Shown in pieces: positions 1 through 8,548 of a stretch of DNA of 64,000 nucleotides. The stretch comes from Candidatus Heimdallarchaeota archaeon (GTDB taxonomy: Archaea; Asgardarchaeota; Heimdallarchaeia; Hodarchaeales; Hodarchaeaceae). Location: NCBI GenBank assembly GCA_020353515.1, contig CP070695.1, positions 3,770,277 through 3,834,276 of the forward strand, written 5' to 3'. A model generated the notes under the pieces. That model saw nothing but the letters and a program-made list of their open reading frames with translations. It did no database searches and was not told where the DNA came from. The translations under genes and the position numbers were made by a program. Every line of letters starts with the position of its first letter. Position 1 is the stretch's first letter.

Positions 1-885
1 ACGTGTAAACGGAGGATTACCAAGTAGGATGTCAAATTTTCCTAATTGCGTCTTATTTCCTTTCATTCTACTTGAGTATTCAAAAAAATCAATAATTTCG
101 ATTTGACAATTACTCCAGAGGTCTGTTGGATTCTGGATAGCAAGATTAATTTCAGCTAAATGGGCAGCAAATACTGAAACATCGATACCAAAGAGCTTCT
201 GTAAAATCTGATCATGTTCCAAGGCTCCATTGAGCTCATTGATTCGCTTATATGCACTTACTAATAGAGTTCCAGAACCACAAGCAGGATCCATGAGATT
301 AATCTGGTCTTTTTTTATGACTAAGTATGATAAGAATTCACCAACGATATTTGATGTATAGTAAGCCGCCAGAAACTTACGGAGGTCAAATGGAATTAAT
401 CCATGGAATATTTTTCCTAAAATATCAGTTGAATATTGTAAGTAGCGAAACTGAAGTATTTTTTTGAACACACGATTTAAAGTTGAAACCGATTCATTGG
501 GAAGTAGTTCTACAACTTGTGCATTGAAGATTACTCCATAATTCTGTTTTGTTACCATTTTATCAAATAGTTTCTGCAGATCTTTCCCATTTTTAAATGA
601 AAGGGAATCTAATCCATTGTCATCATGTTTTTTCAGTAGAACAATATAAATGAATATCTGGGTAACAATAACAAAAGCTGCAGAACGAACGATTGCTGAT
701 TCATACTCCTTTTTTCTTTTCACCGTACGTGTTATTTTGTTATCTAAAACTCGGGCAAAAAAGAATCCAAGTGTTCTGTCAAACTTATTAAATCCCACTT
801 TTTTTGTGTAGGACTCTACTTCGTTTACAGCATCAACTAGAACGTTAAGAACCTCTTCTTCAGTATGAAGGTCTGATTTATTCAA
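1..885 (-). CDS. N6-adenine DNA methylase, 3'-truncated by window edge
   Basis: The reading frame is open from a TTG at 885 to the window edge (295 codons), so the C-terminal part lies outside. A stop codon lies three codons upstream of this TTG in frame, and I see no ATG or GTG at the N-terminus. Near the middle is an AAYYTS stretch followed by the S-adenosylmethionine motif I DPACGSGTLL. At the window edge is the catalytic motif IV GNPPF. This order (helical N-terminus, YYT, DPACGSG, NPPF) is that of N6_Mtase-type enzymes of Type I and Type IIG restriction systems, which methylate adenine N6. Whether a nuclease or specificity domain follows cannot be seen. No restriction gene lies beside it within the window. 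Family call is firm; biological role is open. Confidence 0.85.
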   Translation of the reverse strand, partial: MNKSDLHTEEEVLNVLVDAVNEVESYTKKVGFNKFDRTLGFFFARVLDNKITRTVKRKKEYESAIVRSAAFVIVTQIFIYIVLLKKHDDNGLDSLSFKNGKDLQKLFDKMVTKQNYGVIFNAQVVELLPNESVSTLNRVFKKILQFRYLQYSTDILGKIFHGLIPFDLRKFLAAYYTSNIVGEFLSYLVIKKDQINLMDPACGSGTLLVSAYKRINELNGALEHDQILQKLFGIDVSVFAAHLAEINLAIQNPTDLWSNCQIEIIDFFEYSSRMKGNKTQLGKFDILLGNPPFTR

Positions 886-1036
886 ATATGGTCACTTGTT
901 TTCATGAAATTAAGTCGTAATAGAAAATTTTTTCAGAATTATGTGAGCTTAATTCATATCAATCTAAAATGCTTTAATACTTCCTGTAGTAAAGAAAACT
1001 CTCCTAGTTCATGAAATTAGATTAGGAAGAAAATTA

Positions 1037-1909
1037 ATGGGTATAAGAATCCTTTCAATTACAGAGAAATACTACAAAAACTTGGAAGAAATGTATACCA
1101 ATGTGTTTGGTGAATTTGATAGTTCTACTGACCAAACTAACTTCCGCAGATATATTAGGTTCAGATCAAATCTAATCAAGATCGCTGCCCATTCTTCGAA
1201 AGTGGTCGGGTGTATCATTGGGAGTCGAGATAATTTTCACAAAGCAAGAGTTTATTTTCTTTATGTTCTTCCAAATTTTCAACGACGCTTAATTGGCAGT
1301 GATCTCTTACAGAAATTAGAAATGGAGTTCCGTACCAATCAGTCTAACCTCCGATATATATCGGTACGTATTCCAGAGAAATTCTTTGATTCAAAGGGCT
1401 TTTTTATGAAGCATAGATATGAGATTATTACTAAAATTAACTGCTATGTAAAAAAGGATCTACACTTTCCATTTCAAGCAAACCCAAATCTAGAAATTAG
1501 ATTAGCTACTGAAAATGACCTAAAAAATCTTATCAAACTAGAACATGCCTGTTTTTCAGAATATTGGAGGAAAACAAAGGAAGACTTCAAGGGGGAGATT
1601 GAATCAAAAGTAAATATTCTTTTGATAGCTCTTCTAGATGGAATACTCGTCGGTTACAACTCTAGTTCGATTTCTGCTAATGGAACCAATGGACACTATG
1701 CTCGTATTGCTACACTTCCAGAATTTCGCAAGCAGCATATTGCAACCAGTCTTACAGCTCAAGCTTTTCATTGGTTCCAAGATCAGAAAGTAAGAAACGT
1801 TTTGTTGACAACATTTGCAGAAAGTGAGGCCCATAATTTAATGTACAAAAAGTGGGGGTTTGAATTTGAGGAACAGGAGTTGATTTTAGCTAAAAAAATA
1901 ATAACCTAG
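1037..1909 (+). CDS. tandem-domain GNAT acetyltransferase
   Basis: This 290-residue protein carries two GNAT folds. The N-terminal one (about residues 1-135) has the acetyl-CoA loop in RRLIGSDLL. The C-terminal one (about 150-290) starts with the typical IRLATENDL strand and has RKQHIATSL, where Ala replaces the usual Gly of the Q/RxxGxG/A loop. One domain of such tandem proteins is often catalytic and the other structural; which is active here cannot be told. The substrate is unknown. The ATG follows a purine-rich stretch (aggaagaaaatta). The gene ends 4 nt inside the 3' end of the convergent phosphatase gene. It is not part of an obvious operon. Confidence 0.8.
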   Translation: MGIRILSITEKYYKNLEEMYTNVFGEFDSSTDQTNFRRYIRFRSNLIKIAAHSSKVVGCIIGSRDNFHKARVYFLYVLPNFQRRLIGSDLLQKLEMEFRTNQSNLRYISVRIPEKFFDSKGFFMKHRYEIITKINCYVKKDLHFPFQANPNLEIRLATENDLKNLIKLEHACFSEYWRKTKEDFKGEIESKVNILLIALLDGILVGYNSSSISANGTNGHYARIATLPEFRKQHIATSLTAQAFHWFQDQKVRNVLLTTFAESEAHNLMYKKWGFEFEEQELILAKKIIT

Positions 1910-2517
1910 CTATCTATTTTCTTTTCATTAAAAGAGAGAAGCCTCCAAGTTTGTCTTTGTAACCATTCTATTTCGGTCATTTTACAATTTTCGAACCATT
2001 CATCTGTTTCTGGAAGTAAATCCAATATTGTTCTTAATAAATGGTTTAATGGCCCCCCATGCGTGATTACTAATACGAGCGATGGTGGAGGTTCTAGGTT
2101 ACCAACTTCATTTAGAAATTGTTGAAGACGTTTGACTAAAGAGTTAATACTTTCACCATTAGGTATTTGCTTTGAGTGATCATTGCTAATACTTTCAAAA
2201 AATAGTCTTTCTTTCGGTTGTAACTGATCCCATTTACGTCCAACATATATTCCTAAATCCATCTCTCTTAATAAAGGTGTATAATTAATATCATTTATCT
2301 TTAGTTTTTTTCCAATAATTGTCGCAGTTTCAGCTGCTCTAACTAGATCTGACGAATAAATGCGATCAAATGAAATATATCCCATTAATATCATTCTTTG
2401 CGCGAGTTCGATTGCTTGAAGTCTTCCTTGACTTGTGAGAGGGGAATCCATATGCCCTTGGAGTACCCCCATAGAATTCGCTTCACTTTGTCCGTGTCGA
2501 ACCAGTACAATCTTCAT
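1906..2517 (-). CDS. histidine phosphatase family protein (phosphoglycerate mutase-like)
   Basis: The 203-residue protein opens with the phosphohistidine motif LVRHGQSEAN at residues 5-14, with a QGHMDSPLT segment next. The second catalytic histidine is in VITHGGPL near residue 153, and the proton donor is probably the Glu in REMDLG. This is the acid-phosphatase/phosphoglycerate mutase superfamily (His_Phos_1). Members dephosphorylate sugars, cobalamin precursors (CobC) or nucleotides, so the substrate is open. The length matches single-domain members. It is cytosolic, with no signal peptide. The gene stands alone and converges with the acetyltransferase gene, with 4-nt overlapping ends. Confidence 0.85.
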   Translation of the reverse strand: MKIVLVRHGQSEANSMGVLQGHMDSPLTSQGRLQAIELAQRMILMGYISFDRIYSSDLVRAAETATIIGKKLKINDINYTPLLREMDLGIYVGRKWDQLQPKERLFFESISNDHSKQIPNGESINSLVKRLQQFLNEVGNLEPPPSLVLVITHGGPLNHLLRTILDLLPETDEWFENCKMTEIEWLQRQTWRLLSFNEKKIDS

Positions 2518-2718
2518 TTAACTCTTTTTATGATAATATGTGAAAAATTGATTATGTTTTCCTTCAACTTCTTTCCAATCGATAAACGCAATATAGAAGA
2601 GCTAAAAGAACAATATTGAAGAATCTTCTAAGGTCTATCTAATCCATTTTAAAGGTTTTCAAAAAATACGAGCAACTAATGGTGAAAAATTACAGAATAT
2701 TAAGTTGAGGTTTTCGTT

Positions 2719-3324
2719 TTGGCAATAAAAAAAGATCAAGCTATCACAGCAGGTGAATTTTTTCCTCCTTCTAATAAGAACGTGATTTATCACTGTTATC
2801 TAAATAACACGGCTGGATTCCTAAAAGATTTCGTTATTTTCTCCTTCCTCATTGGCATATTTGCTTTTTTGATTATACAATTCATGGGGCTAGTAGTAGT
2901 GTTACTTTCGTGGATTATCATTGTCCCGTGGCTCCTCCCCAAGCACTATAAGTTCATACAGATAAATAAACATATTTTAGCTTTCGGAACAGGTTCAATT
3001 CCTGCCCTAATAAAATCAAATTTTAAAATCATCTATCAAATAGAAAAAACCCGATATATTGATCTTCACTATATAAAACTTGATCGATGGCATACAAAGA
3101 AGCGAGGGGGAAAGATCGATAGTTTTGGTCGAATTGAAGTTAAGACTGATGATATTGAACCAATATTCCAGATTCTTATTCATCCATCGGATCTATCTCG
3201 TCTCTTAAAAACTTTAGAGTCCCATCGACTCCATTCAAAAGTCCAGAAATCACGGTCTCGTGATGAGTTACTTTTATTATTCCCTTCATCCCCTTATTAT
3301 TCCAATCCAGGGAGAGATCCATAG
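2719..3324 (+). CDS. small membrane protein with two N-terminal TM helices
   Basis: I do not recognise a named family. The 201-residue protein has a short polar N-terminus, two closely spaced hydrophobic helices at about residues 35-75, and then a soluble basic region of about 120 residues with alternating beta-like strands (IYQIEKTRYIDLHYIKL). That layout resembles membrane-anchored PH-like proteins (bPH2/YdbT type), but this is only an impression. It starts at a TTG after gttgagg, a plausible ribosome binding site. It has no operon partner: the phosphatase lies divergent upstream and the DinB-like gene converges downstream. Confidence 0.6.
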   Translation: MAIKKDQAITAGEFFPPSNKNVIYHCYLNNTAGFLKDFVIFSFLIGIFAFLIIQFMGLVVVLLSWIIIVPWLLPKHYKFIQINKHILAFGTGSIPALIKSNFKIIYQIEKTRYIDLHYIKLDRWHTKKRGGKIDSFGRIEVKTDDIEPIFQILIHPSDLSRLLKTLESHRLHSKVQKSRSRDELLLLFPSSPYYSNPGRDP

Positions 3325-3360
3325 CTTTTATGTTATTTCTTCTTATGAATAGACCTGAAA

Positions 3361-3831
3361 TTATTCCCTGTTATTTACTTTGGAGATATGTTCGATATCA
3401 TGCTTGGAAAGATCATCAATTTGAGTTGCGAATGGGTGTTGGAGACCATTTGTGTCAGACCATAGTTTACCGAATTCATTGAAGACTTTTTCACGAGTTC
3501 GAATGAACTGTTCTTTTAAAGATTCTAATGAAATTGTTTTTCTCTCATTGATTACTTGATCATTCCAGAGATTAATAAAAACCATTTGGTCCTCTCGTTT
3601 ATAATCTGGAAAATGACAAAACTTTGGAAGATAAGATTCTCCAGATAAACAACTTTTCAAGATACTTAAATATTCTTCATCCCATACTTGAAGATGTATG
3701 AATAATTCCTTTAACCCCCATCCGTTTGAGGCTTGCCAATTGAGTGGAAGACTTAGAATCTTATTTGTGGACGTCCTTAAAGTATTTATTTTTAATAACC
3801 ACTCTTCTTTGTTAATAATCTTCTGATTCAT
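3361..3831 (-). CDS. DinB/ClbS-like four-helix bundle protein
   Basis: The start is placed at the internal ATG at 3831 (MNQKIINKEEW). A longer frame to 3909 would overlap the preceding phosphoesterase gene by about 50 nt and adds a segment unlike the family. The remaining ~156 residues show the signature of DinB/ClbS (DfsB) proteins: an N-terminal helix, then W-x-L-K-E-L-x-x-H-L-x-x-W-D-E, with two further helices and a late His (DIEHI). Family members are metal-binding enzymes or small-molecule resistance proteins, for example thiol transferases and colibactin resistance. No specific substrate is suggested. It is probably cotranscribed with the upstream phosphoesterase. Confidence 0.65.
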   Translation of the reverse strand: MNQKIINKEEWLLKINTLRTSTNKILSLPLNWQASNGWGLKELFIHLQVWDEEYLSILKSCLSGESYLPKFCHFPDYKREDQMVFINLWNDQVINERKTISLESLKEQFIRTREKVFNEFGKLWSDTNGLQHPFATQIDDLSKHDIEHISKVNNRE

Positions 3832-3859
3832 ATAAGAGATCTCTCTGTTCTCTAATCGC

Positions 3860-5470
3860 TTATGGTACGTTAGGTGTTCTGTATAATCCAAGCAGATGAC
3901 GAGTAGCACTGTGGATTTCTACTTCTTCGATGTGAAGAACGCCACTCTCATAAATAGTAATAACATTAAATGTATTCATTCTTTTTGATCTAATTTTTTT
4001 ACTGGAGAAAGTTCCAGCGTTGACAAAAACAGTTTCTTCCACCTGCATTGTGGTAGCATAATGATCCAGTCCAGATAATACTAAGGGGACTCTATGGCTA
4101 GTGACAAAATCAATGACGTCACCTGCGTCTGTGACAGCTCGTTTAAAACGGGCACGGGGTATTGGCAAGACACTGTGGTGCATTACAACTAAGAAAAATT
4201 TATACGATCCGTATGTATCAAATTCATGGTCGATCATCGTTAACCGACTTCGTCCAACATGGCCAGATGCCTCTGGTCCAGTATCAATACCAAGAACCCT
4301 AAGATTTGGGTCCTCATAAATAGGATCTAATGGGCCTACCTGTTGAACCCACATCTCACGGCCAAACGGTTGTAAGTCTCGAGAACCAGGCACAATTAGA
4401 TATGGAATATTAAAATCTCTAAGCTCTTTCAATTTTATTTTAGCAACTGCAAAATCCTCTGGATAAGCATCGTTTGTTAGATCCCCACAATGGATAAGTA
4501 AGTTAGGTTTCTCTCGGATCATCATTTTAATTCCAAGATTATAGACTTCAGCAAGGAAATGGCTCCCTGGGCTGAAATGAGTATCTGAAAACTGACAAAT
4601 CCTTGATATGATTTTATCACCTGGAACAATATACCCAGCCTGGGGTTTGAGTTCCCCTTTCAATATTGATACGGATTCTTCAACAGGTTCTTGGAATTTC
4701 GAGTAGGATTCTATCCCATGAATATTGATATCCAATCTTTCATTGGCAAAATTAAGATCTACAAAAGTATGTCCTGCCTTTCCACGTGTTTTAAAACTAC
4801 TAAAAGTACCAGAATTCACTAGCAAACAACTTCTAATGCCATTTGATAGGGAAAAGATATTTGGGTAATGTCTATGAGCAGTAATTATCACATCAATCCC
4901 TGCATCCCAAATGACCTGCATTACATCTCCTGCATCTAATATCATCGATCTTTCTCTCCCCGTATTTGGAATAGGTAATAGATGATGGTGAAAACATAAT
5001 ATCTTTACTAAATCATCACCATAACTCTGGAGTTCATGAATTGCTTCAAGTCCACGATCTCCGATTCTCCCAATATTTTCATCAGGTTCGGAACTGTCAA
5101 TTCCTAGGATGACCATATTCCCTCCATTCTTTGTAGTATCTATGAAAAACTGCCGTTCACCGAAGAAATCTTTCCAAAGTTTATCTCCGATGTTACGCAT
5201 ATCGTGATTCCCCGTTAAAGTAAAGAAATTATCAACATCTGAAAAATTTGCATCTAGAAGCTTTTTGGCGTACACAAAATCCTCATACGTGCCTGAATCT
5301 GTAATGTCTCCAAGGTGAAGAAGATAAGCAGTAGGATTAGCTTTTATTAAGCCCTTGATCAGTTTAACACCTGTTGTAAAAGCTTTTTTATTGAAAAGAC
5401 CAGTAAATTTAGAGATATGGCTATCAGAAAAAATTATCACTTCTTCTTTTTGCGAAGAATCATTTGACAC
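3860..5470 (-). CDS. tandem calcineurin-like metallophosphoesterase
   Basis: The 536-residue protein holds two metallophosphoesterase domains. The first (about 8-255) has a full metal-ligand set: SDSHIS, HLGDITD, TGNHDM, FHHHLLPIP and ITAHRHYP. The second (about 285-530) keeps SDTHFS, HCGDLTND and MHHSVLPIP, but its GNHD motif reads GSRD and its terminal GHxH-like motif reads GLDHY. This suggests reduced or altered metal binding. Such proteins hydrolyse phosphomonoesters or diesters, including cyclic nucleotides; the substrate is unknown. There is no signal peptide, so it is probably cytosolic. It starts at a GTG preceded by aaagggtga. The DinB-like gene follows closely downstream. Confidence 0.85.
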   Translation of the reverse strand: MSNDSSQKEEVIIFSDSHISKFTGLFNKKAFTTGVKLIKGLIKANPTAYLLHLGDITDSGTYEDFVYAKKLLDANFSDVDNFFTLTGNHDMRNIGDKLWKDFFGERQFFIDTTKNGGNMVILGIDSSEPDENIGRIGDRGLEAIHELQSYGDDLVKILCFHHHLLPIPNTGRERSMILDAGDVMQVIWDAGIDVIITAHRHYPNIFSLSNGIRSCLLVNSGTFSSFKTRGKAGHTFVDLNFANERLDINIHGIESYSKFQEPVEESVSILKGELKPQAGYIVPGDKIISRICQFSDTHFSPGSHFLAEVYNLGIKMMIREKPNLLIHCGDLTNDAYPEDFAVAKIKLKELRDFNIPYLIVPGSRDLQPFGREMWVQQVGPLDPIYEDPNLRVLGIDTGPEASGHVGRSRLTMIDHEFDTYGSYKFFLVVMHHSVLPIPRARFKRAVTDAGDVIDFVTSHRVPLVLSGLDHYATTMQVEETVFVNAGTFSSKKIRSKRMNTFNVITIYESGVLHIEEVEIHSATRHLLGLYRTPNVP

Positions 5471-5785
5471 TTTGTTTTCACCCTTTAGGGATTTTATTTA
5501 ACCTTGGTAAGATAAAAATTCTTCCATTTTCGAGATTTAGTTACACATTCTCGAATAATAGTCATCTCATCAATCTATCGATTATTAAACTGTAAAGGAA
5601 GTAGCGTTCTTCTTGTAGAATAACTTATGAAAAAAGAAATATTCATAAGAAATTAAGTAAGATTGGAATACCCGAAAGATCGTTGTATTAAATCTGTTAT
5701 CATCTGAAATATCCCTTTTTTTGCTAATCTATCATGGTATGGGAAGATAATTTTTCTTTTTTGAATATTAAACTGGTGTAAGAGT
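5471..5785. other. divergent intergenic region, 315 bp
   Basis: This space separates the minus-strand phosphoesterase from the plus-strand RecJ-like gene, so it should hold both promoters. It is AT-rich, and I see no ORF or RNA gene. The only structured element is the inverted repeat listed at 5624-5649. Confidence 0.6.
5624..5649. repeat. inverted repeat between divergent genes
   Basis: Perfect 8-bp arms CTTATGAA (5624-5631) and TTCATAAG (5642-5649) flank a 10-nt A-rich spacer. It lies mid-way in the divergent intergenic region. It could be an operator for a dimeric regulator or a weak RNA hairpin; chance is possible in AT-rich DNA. Confidence 0.35.
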
Positions 5786-7918
5786 ATGTCTTCACTCATT
5801 AAATGTCCTAAATGTTTAGGGGAAGGTAAAGTACTTGTTATACAGAAGAATAAATGCCCTACTTGCCGAGGAATGGGCTCGACAAAAATAATAATCGGTT
5901 CTAAACCAAAAGGTAAAGATAAATGTAACGATTGCTCAGGTACTGGTCAGATTGAGAAAGAAGTTACAAAAATTTGTCCCCTATGCAAAGGGAAAGGATC
6001 AAAAGATAATCTATGTATTCTCTGCGATAAATCGGCACCAATGGGTCAGCAAATGTGCTCAGATTGTATAAAAAAGCCACTGATCTATGAGCTTGTACCA
6101 CCAGCATCCTTTGAAGCAGTTGAATTCATGAAAATATATTCTGCCAAGATTGTCAAAAAAACTAATTTTGGGTTCTTTGTGCAACTAACACCAAAAGTAG
6201 AGGGATTGATTCGTGATAAAAGGTTTAAAGGGAAAGAAGGTGACAAGTTATACGTTAAATTGAAAAATAAAAAGGGAGAGAAATTAGAATTCCAAAACAT
6301 GAAAATCAACAATATTTCTCAATTTTCAATCAAACGGGTACATGATCCTGTACCCTTACAAAAGATCAATGTGAATCGAGAGATTGGATCTTTTTTCTCG
6401 ATTCATGCACGTGTTGAGAATATTCGTCAAATCCCTCGGGGGCCAAAAGTATTCACATTAGTGGATGAAACAGGTGTAATTGAAGCTGCTGCATTCCAAC
6501 TTGAACATGCTGAAGAAATCGAAGTTGGAAAAATTGTTGAAGTCATGGGAGAATATACCCGTCATCGAGGCACTGATCAAATCGAAATCTCGGATATTTT
6601 CATCGTTGAAGAGGCTTATGCAAATGCTTTTACTCAGAAAATGGAAAATGTGCTCGATAAACGGAGTGAGCCACAAATAATCGAATTTTTAGTTAAATCT
6701 GAAACTTTAGAGTTATTAAAGGCCAAATTTGTCTCTATTGCCAAACGAATTCGTCGAGCATTACTCGACTTTCAACCTGTGGTAATTAGGCACCATAATG
6801 ATTGCGATGGGATCGTTGCGGGAATTGCACTGGAGATTGCTTGCCGTGAATTGTGGTTTCAATTGTTCGGACTTTCTGATGAGGAAAAGCTAAGGCATCT
6901 TCTCAAAAGAACCCCAAATAAACCCCCTTTTTATGATCCTCTAGATGCAGTGAGAGATCTTGACTTTGCTTTATCAGATCAGGATAGATTTGGTGATAAA
7001 ATGCCTCTTCTAGTATTCTTGGATACTGGAAGTAGTGATGAAAGCCTATTTTCGTATAAACTCTTGAAATCTTATGGAATCGAAATTATAGTAGTAGATC
7101 ATCATTTCCCCTCCAGTTCCATCCAAGATACCATTGATACTCATCTCAATGTATATTTTGTTGGGAGTGACTATAACATATGTGCTGGTATGTTAGGTTG
7201 TGAAATGGCTAGATGGATTCATCCCGACATTTCTGAGCGTATTTGTCATCTCCCTGCTATTGCAGGAAAAGGTGATCGAGTTGAAGGAGAAGAATTTAAC
7301 CAATATCTCGCGTTATCGATAAAAAAGGATTATTCAGAGAGCTTTTTAGAAGACATTGCCGTGGCTGTTGATTATCAAGCCTATTTCTTGAAATTTTCTC
7401 CTGGCCGCCTTCTTTTAAGTGATTTACTAGGATTGCAAGGAAAACAAGAGAAACAAATTAATTATGTCAAATTATTATCAACAGAGGCCCGAATGCATTT
7501 AGAAAACCAACTTCAGATCTCTTTAGAATATGTACAAGAAGAAACACTTGTTAATGGTATTTTTTTGACAATTTTAGATGTAGAAAATTATGCAAGTCGG
7601 TTTGATTATCCTCCACCTGGAAAGATTACAGGGTCTCTATTTGATCATTTTGCTAAAAAGAATCCAAAATCTGCACTTGTAACTATTGGCTTAGGTCCTG
7701 ATTTTGCGATTTTTCGCTCCCAGAATTTTAAACTTAATTTTCCTAGGTTGGTAAAGAATTGTGCAAAAAAAATCCCTCATGCAGGTGTCGAAGGTGGAGG
7801 ACATGAAGTTGTGGGAAGTATGAAGTTCATTACAGGCGCTAGAGAAGAGATAATAGAACAAATCCGTGAATTACTTACATTAATTGAAATCCCTTCCCAT
7901 CCAAAAAAGGTGGATTGA
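5786..7918 (+). CDS. archaeal RecJ-like DHH exonuclease with DnaJ-type zinc finger (COG1107-like)
   Basis: The domains in this 710-residue protein are: a DnaJ-type cysteine-rich zinc finger (about 5-100) with repeated CxxCxGxG units (CPKCLGEG, CPTCRGMG, CNDCSGTG, CPLCKGKG) and two further Cys pairs; an S1-like RNA/DNA-binding domain (about 110-175); an OB fold (about 195-275); and a DHH/DHHA1 phosphoesterase core (about 315-700). The core has RHHNDCDG near 335, VFLDTGSSD near 410, VVDHH near 436 and the DHHA1 glycine motif GGGHEV near 670. Related archaeal proteins belong to the RecJ/GAN/Cdc45 superfamily, which acts in DNA repair, replication or RNA turnover. The catalytic residues appear intact, so an active nuclease is likely. 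Its stop overlaps the next gene's start. Confidence 0.9.
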   Translation: MSSLIKCPKCLGEGKVLVIQKNKCPTCRGMGSTKIIIGSKPKGKDKCNDCSGTGQIEKEVTKICPLCKGKGSKDNLCILCDKSAPMGQQMCSDCIKKPLIYELVPPASFEAVEFMKIYSAKIVKKTNFGFFVQLTPKVEGLIRDKRFKGKEGDKLYVKLKNKKGEKLEFQNMKINNISQFSIKRVHDPVPLQKINVNREIGSFFSIHARVENIRQIPRGPKVFTLVDETGVIEAAAFQLEHAEEIEVGKIVEVMGEYTRHRGTDQIEISDIFIVEEAYANAFTQKMENVLDKRSEPQIIEFLVKSETLELLKAKFVSIAKRIRRALLDFQPVVIRHHNDCDGIVAGIALEIACRELWFQLFGLSDEEKLRHLLKRTPNKPPFYDPLDAVRDLDFALSDQDRFGDKMPLLVFLDTGSSDESLFSYKLLKSYGIEIIVVDHHFPSSSIQDTIDTHLNVYFVGSDYNICAGMLGCEMARWIHPDISERICHLPAIAGKGDRVEGEEFNQYLALSIKKDYSESFLEDIAVAVDYQAYFLKFSPGRLLLSDLLGLQGKQEKQINYVKLLSTEARMHLENQLQISLEYVQEETLVNGIFLTILDVENYASRFDYPPPGKITGSLFDHFAKKNPKSALVTIGLGPDFAIFRSQNFKLNFPRLVKNCAKKIPHAGVEGGGHEVVGSMKFITGAREEIIEQIRELLTLIEIPSHPKKVD

Positions 7919-8529
7919 CTCAGAGAGTAATGGTTATGGTAATAATACGTGATTACTCTTCTTCGGACGAGGATAATTGGATTCAATGCCAGCTTCAATC
8001 TTACTTAGAATCACCTTATTATGATGTCTTGAATAAATTCAAACCGCGATATGAAAATCCAGCCATTGAGTTGATTGCGTTAGTGAAAGGCAATCTAGTG
8101 GGGATTTTAGACATTGAAATTGAACAAAAGAAAGGTCAATTCTGTTTTGATGAAACTGAACGGAGCGGGATGATCTCTGTCATTGGGGTACTTTTACAAT
8201 ATAGAAGGAAGAGTATAGGTTCAAAATTAATTGAAAAGGGAATTGAATTAGTTCGAGATAATTTTGATGTTCATCGAATCGAAATTTGGATTCGTGAAGA
8301 TCCTGTAACAATTTTATGGTTGAAAAAAAACCAGTTTCAAAAGATCCATAAATTTTATGAAGTGATTCTAACAACTGATTTCTTCGATAAATATCAAGTT
8401 GAATTGCCATTTGGAATAATACCATCATTTCTTACAGGAAATGTGGAATCAGAAGGATTTTTTCAATTAACGCAACAACATCCTCCTGAAAGGACATTTC
8501 CCATTCTTATTTATGAAAGATGGTTTTAA
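7915..8529 (+). CDS. GNAT acetyltransferase
   Basis: The 204-residue protein has one GNAT domain in its N-terminal 150 residues. The acetyl-CoA loop is RRKSIGSKL, preceded by the strand MISVIGVLL, and the WLKKNQF segment matches the typical C-terminal Y/W..GF region. The frame opens at a TTG that overlaps the upstream stop by 4 nt. ATGs at 7930 and 7936 are alternative starts giving MVMVIIRDYS or MVIIRDYS, the more usual beginning for this fold, so the first five to seven residues are uncertain. It is translationally coupled to the RecJ-like gene. The substrate is unknown. Confidence 0.78.
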   Translation: MTQRVMVMVIIRDYSSSDEDNWIQCQLQSYLESPYYDVLNKFKPRYENPAIELIALVKGNLVGILDIEIEQKKGQFCFDETERSGMISVIGVLLQYRRKSIGSKLIEKGIELVRDNFDVHRIEIWIREDPVTILWLKKNQFQKIHKFYEVILTTDFFDKYQVELPFGIIPSFLTGNVESEGFFQLTQQHPPERTFPILIYERWF

Positions 8530-8548
8530 GTGATCTTTACAGGAAAAA

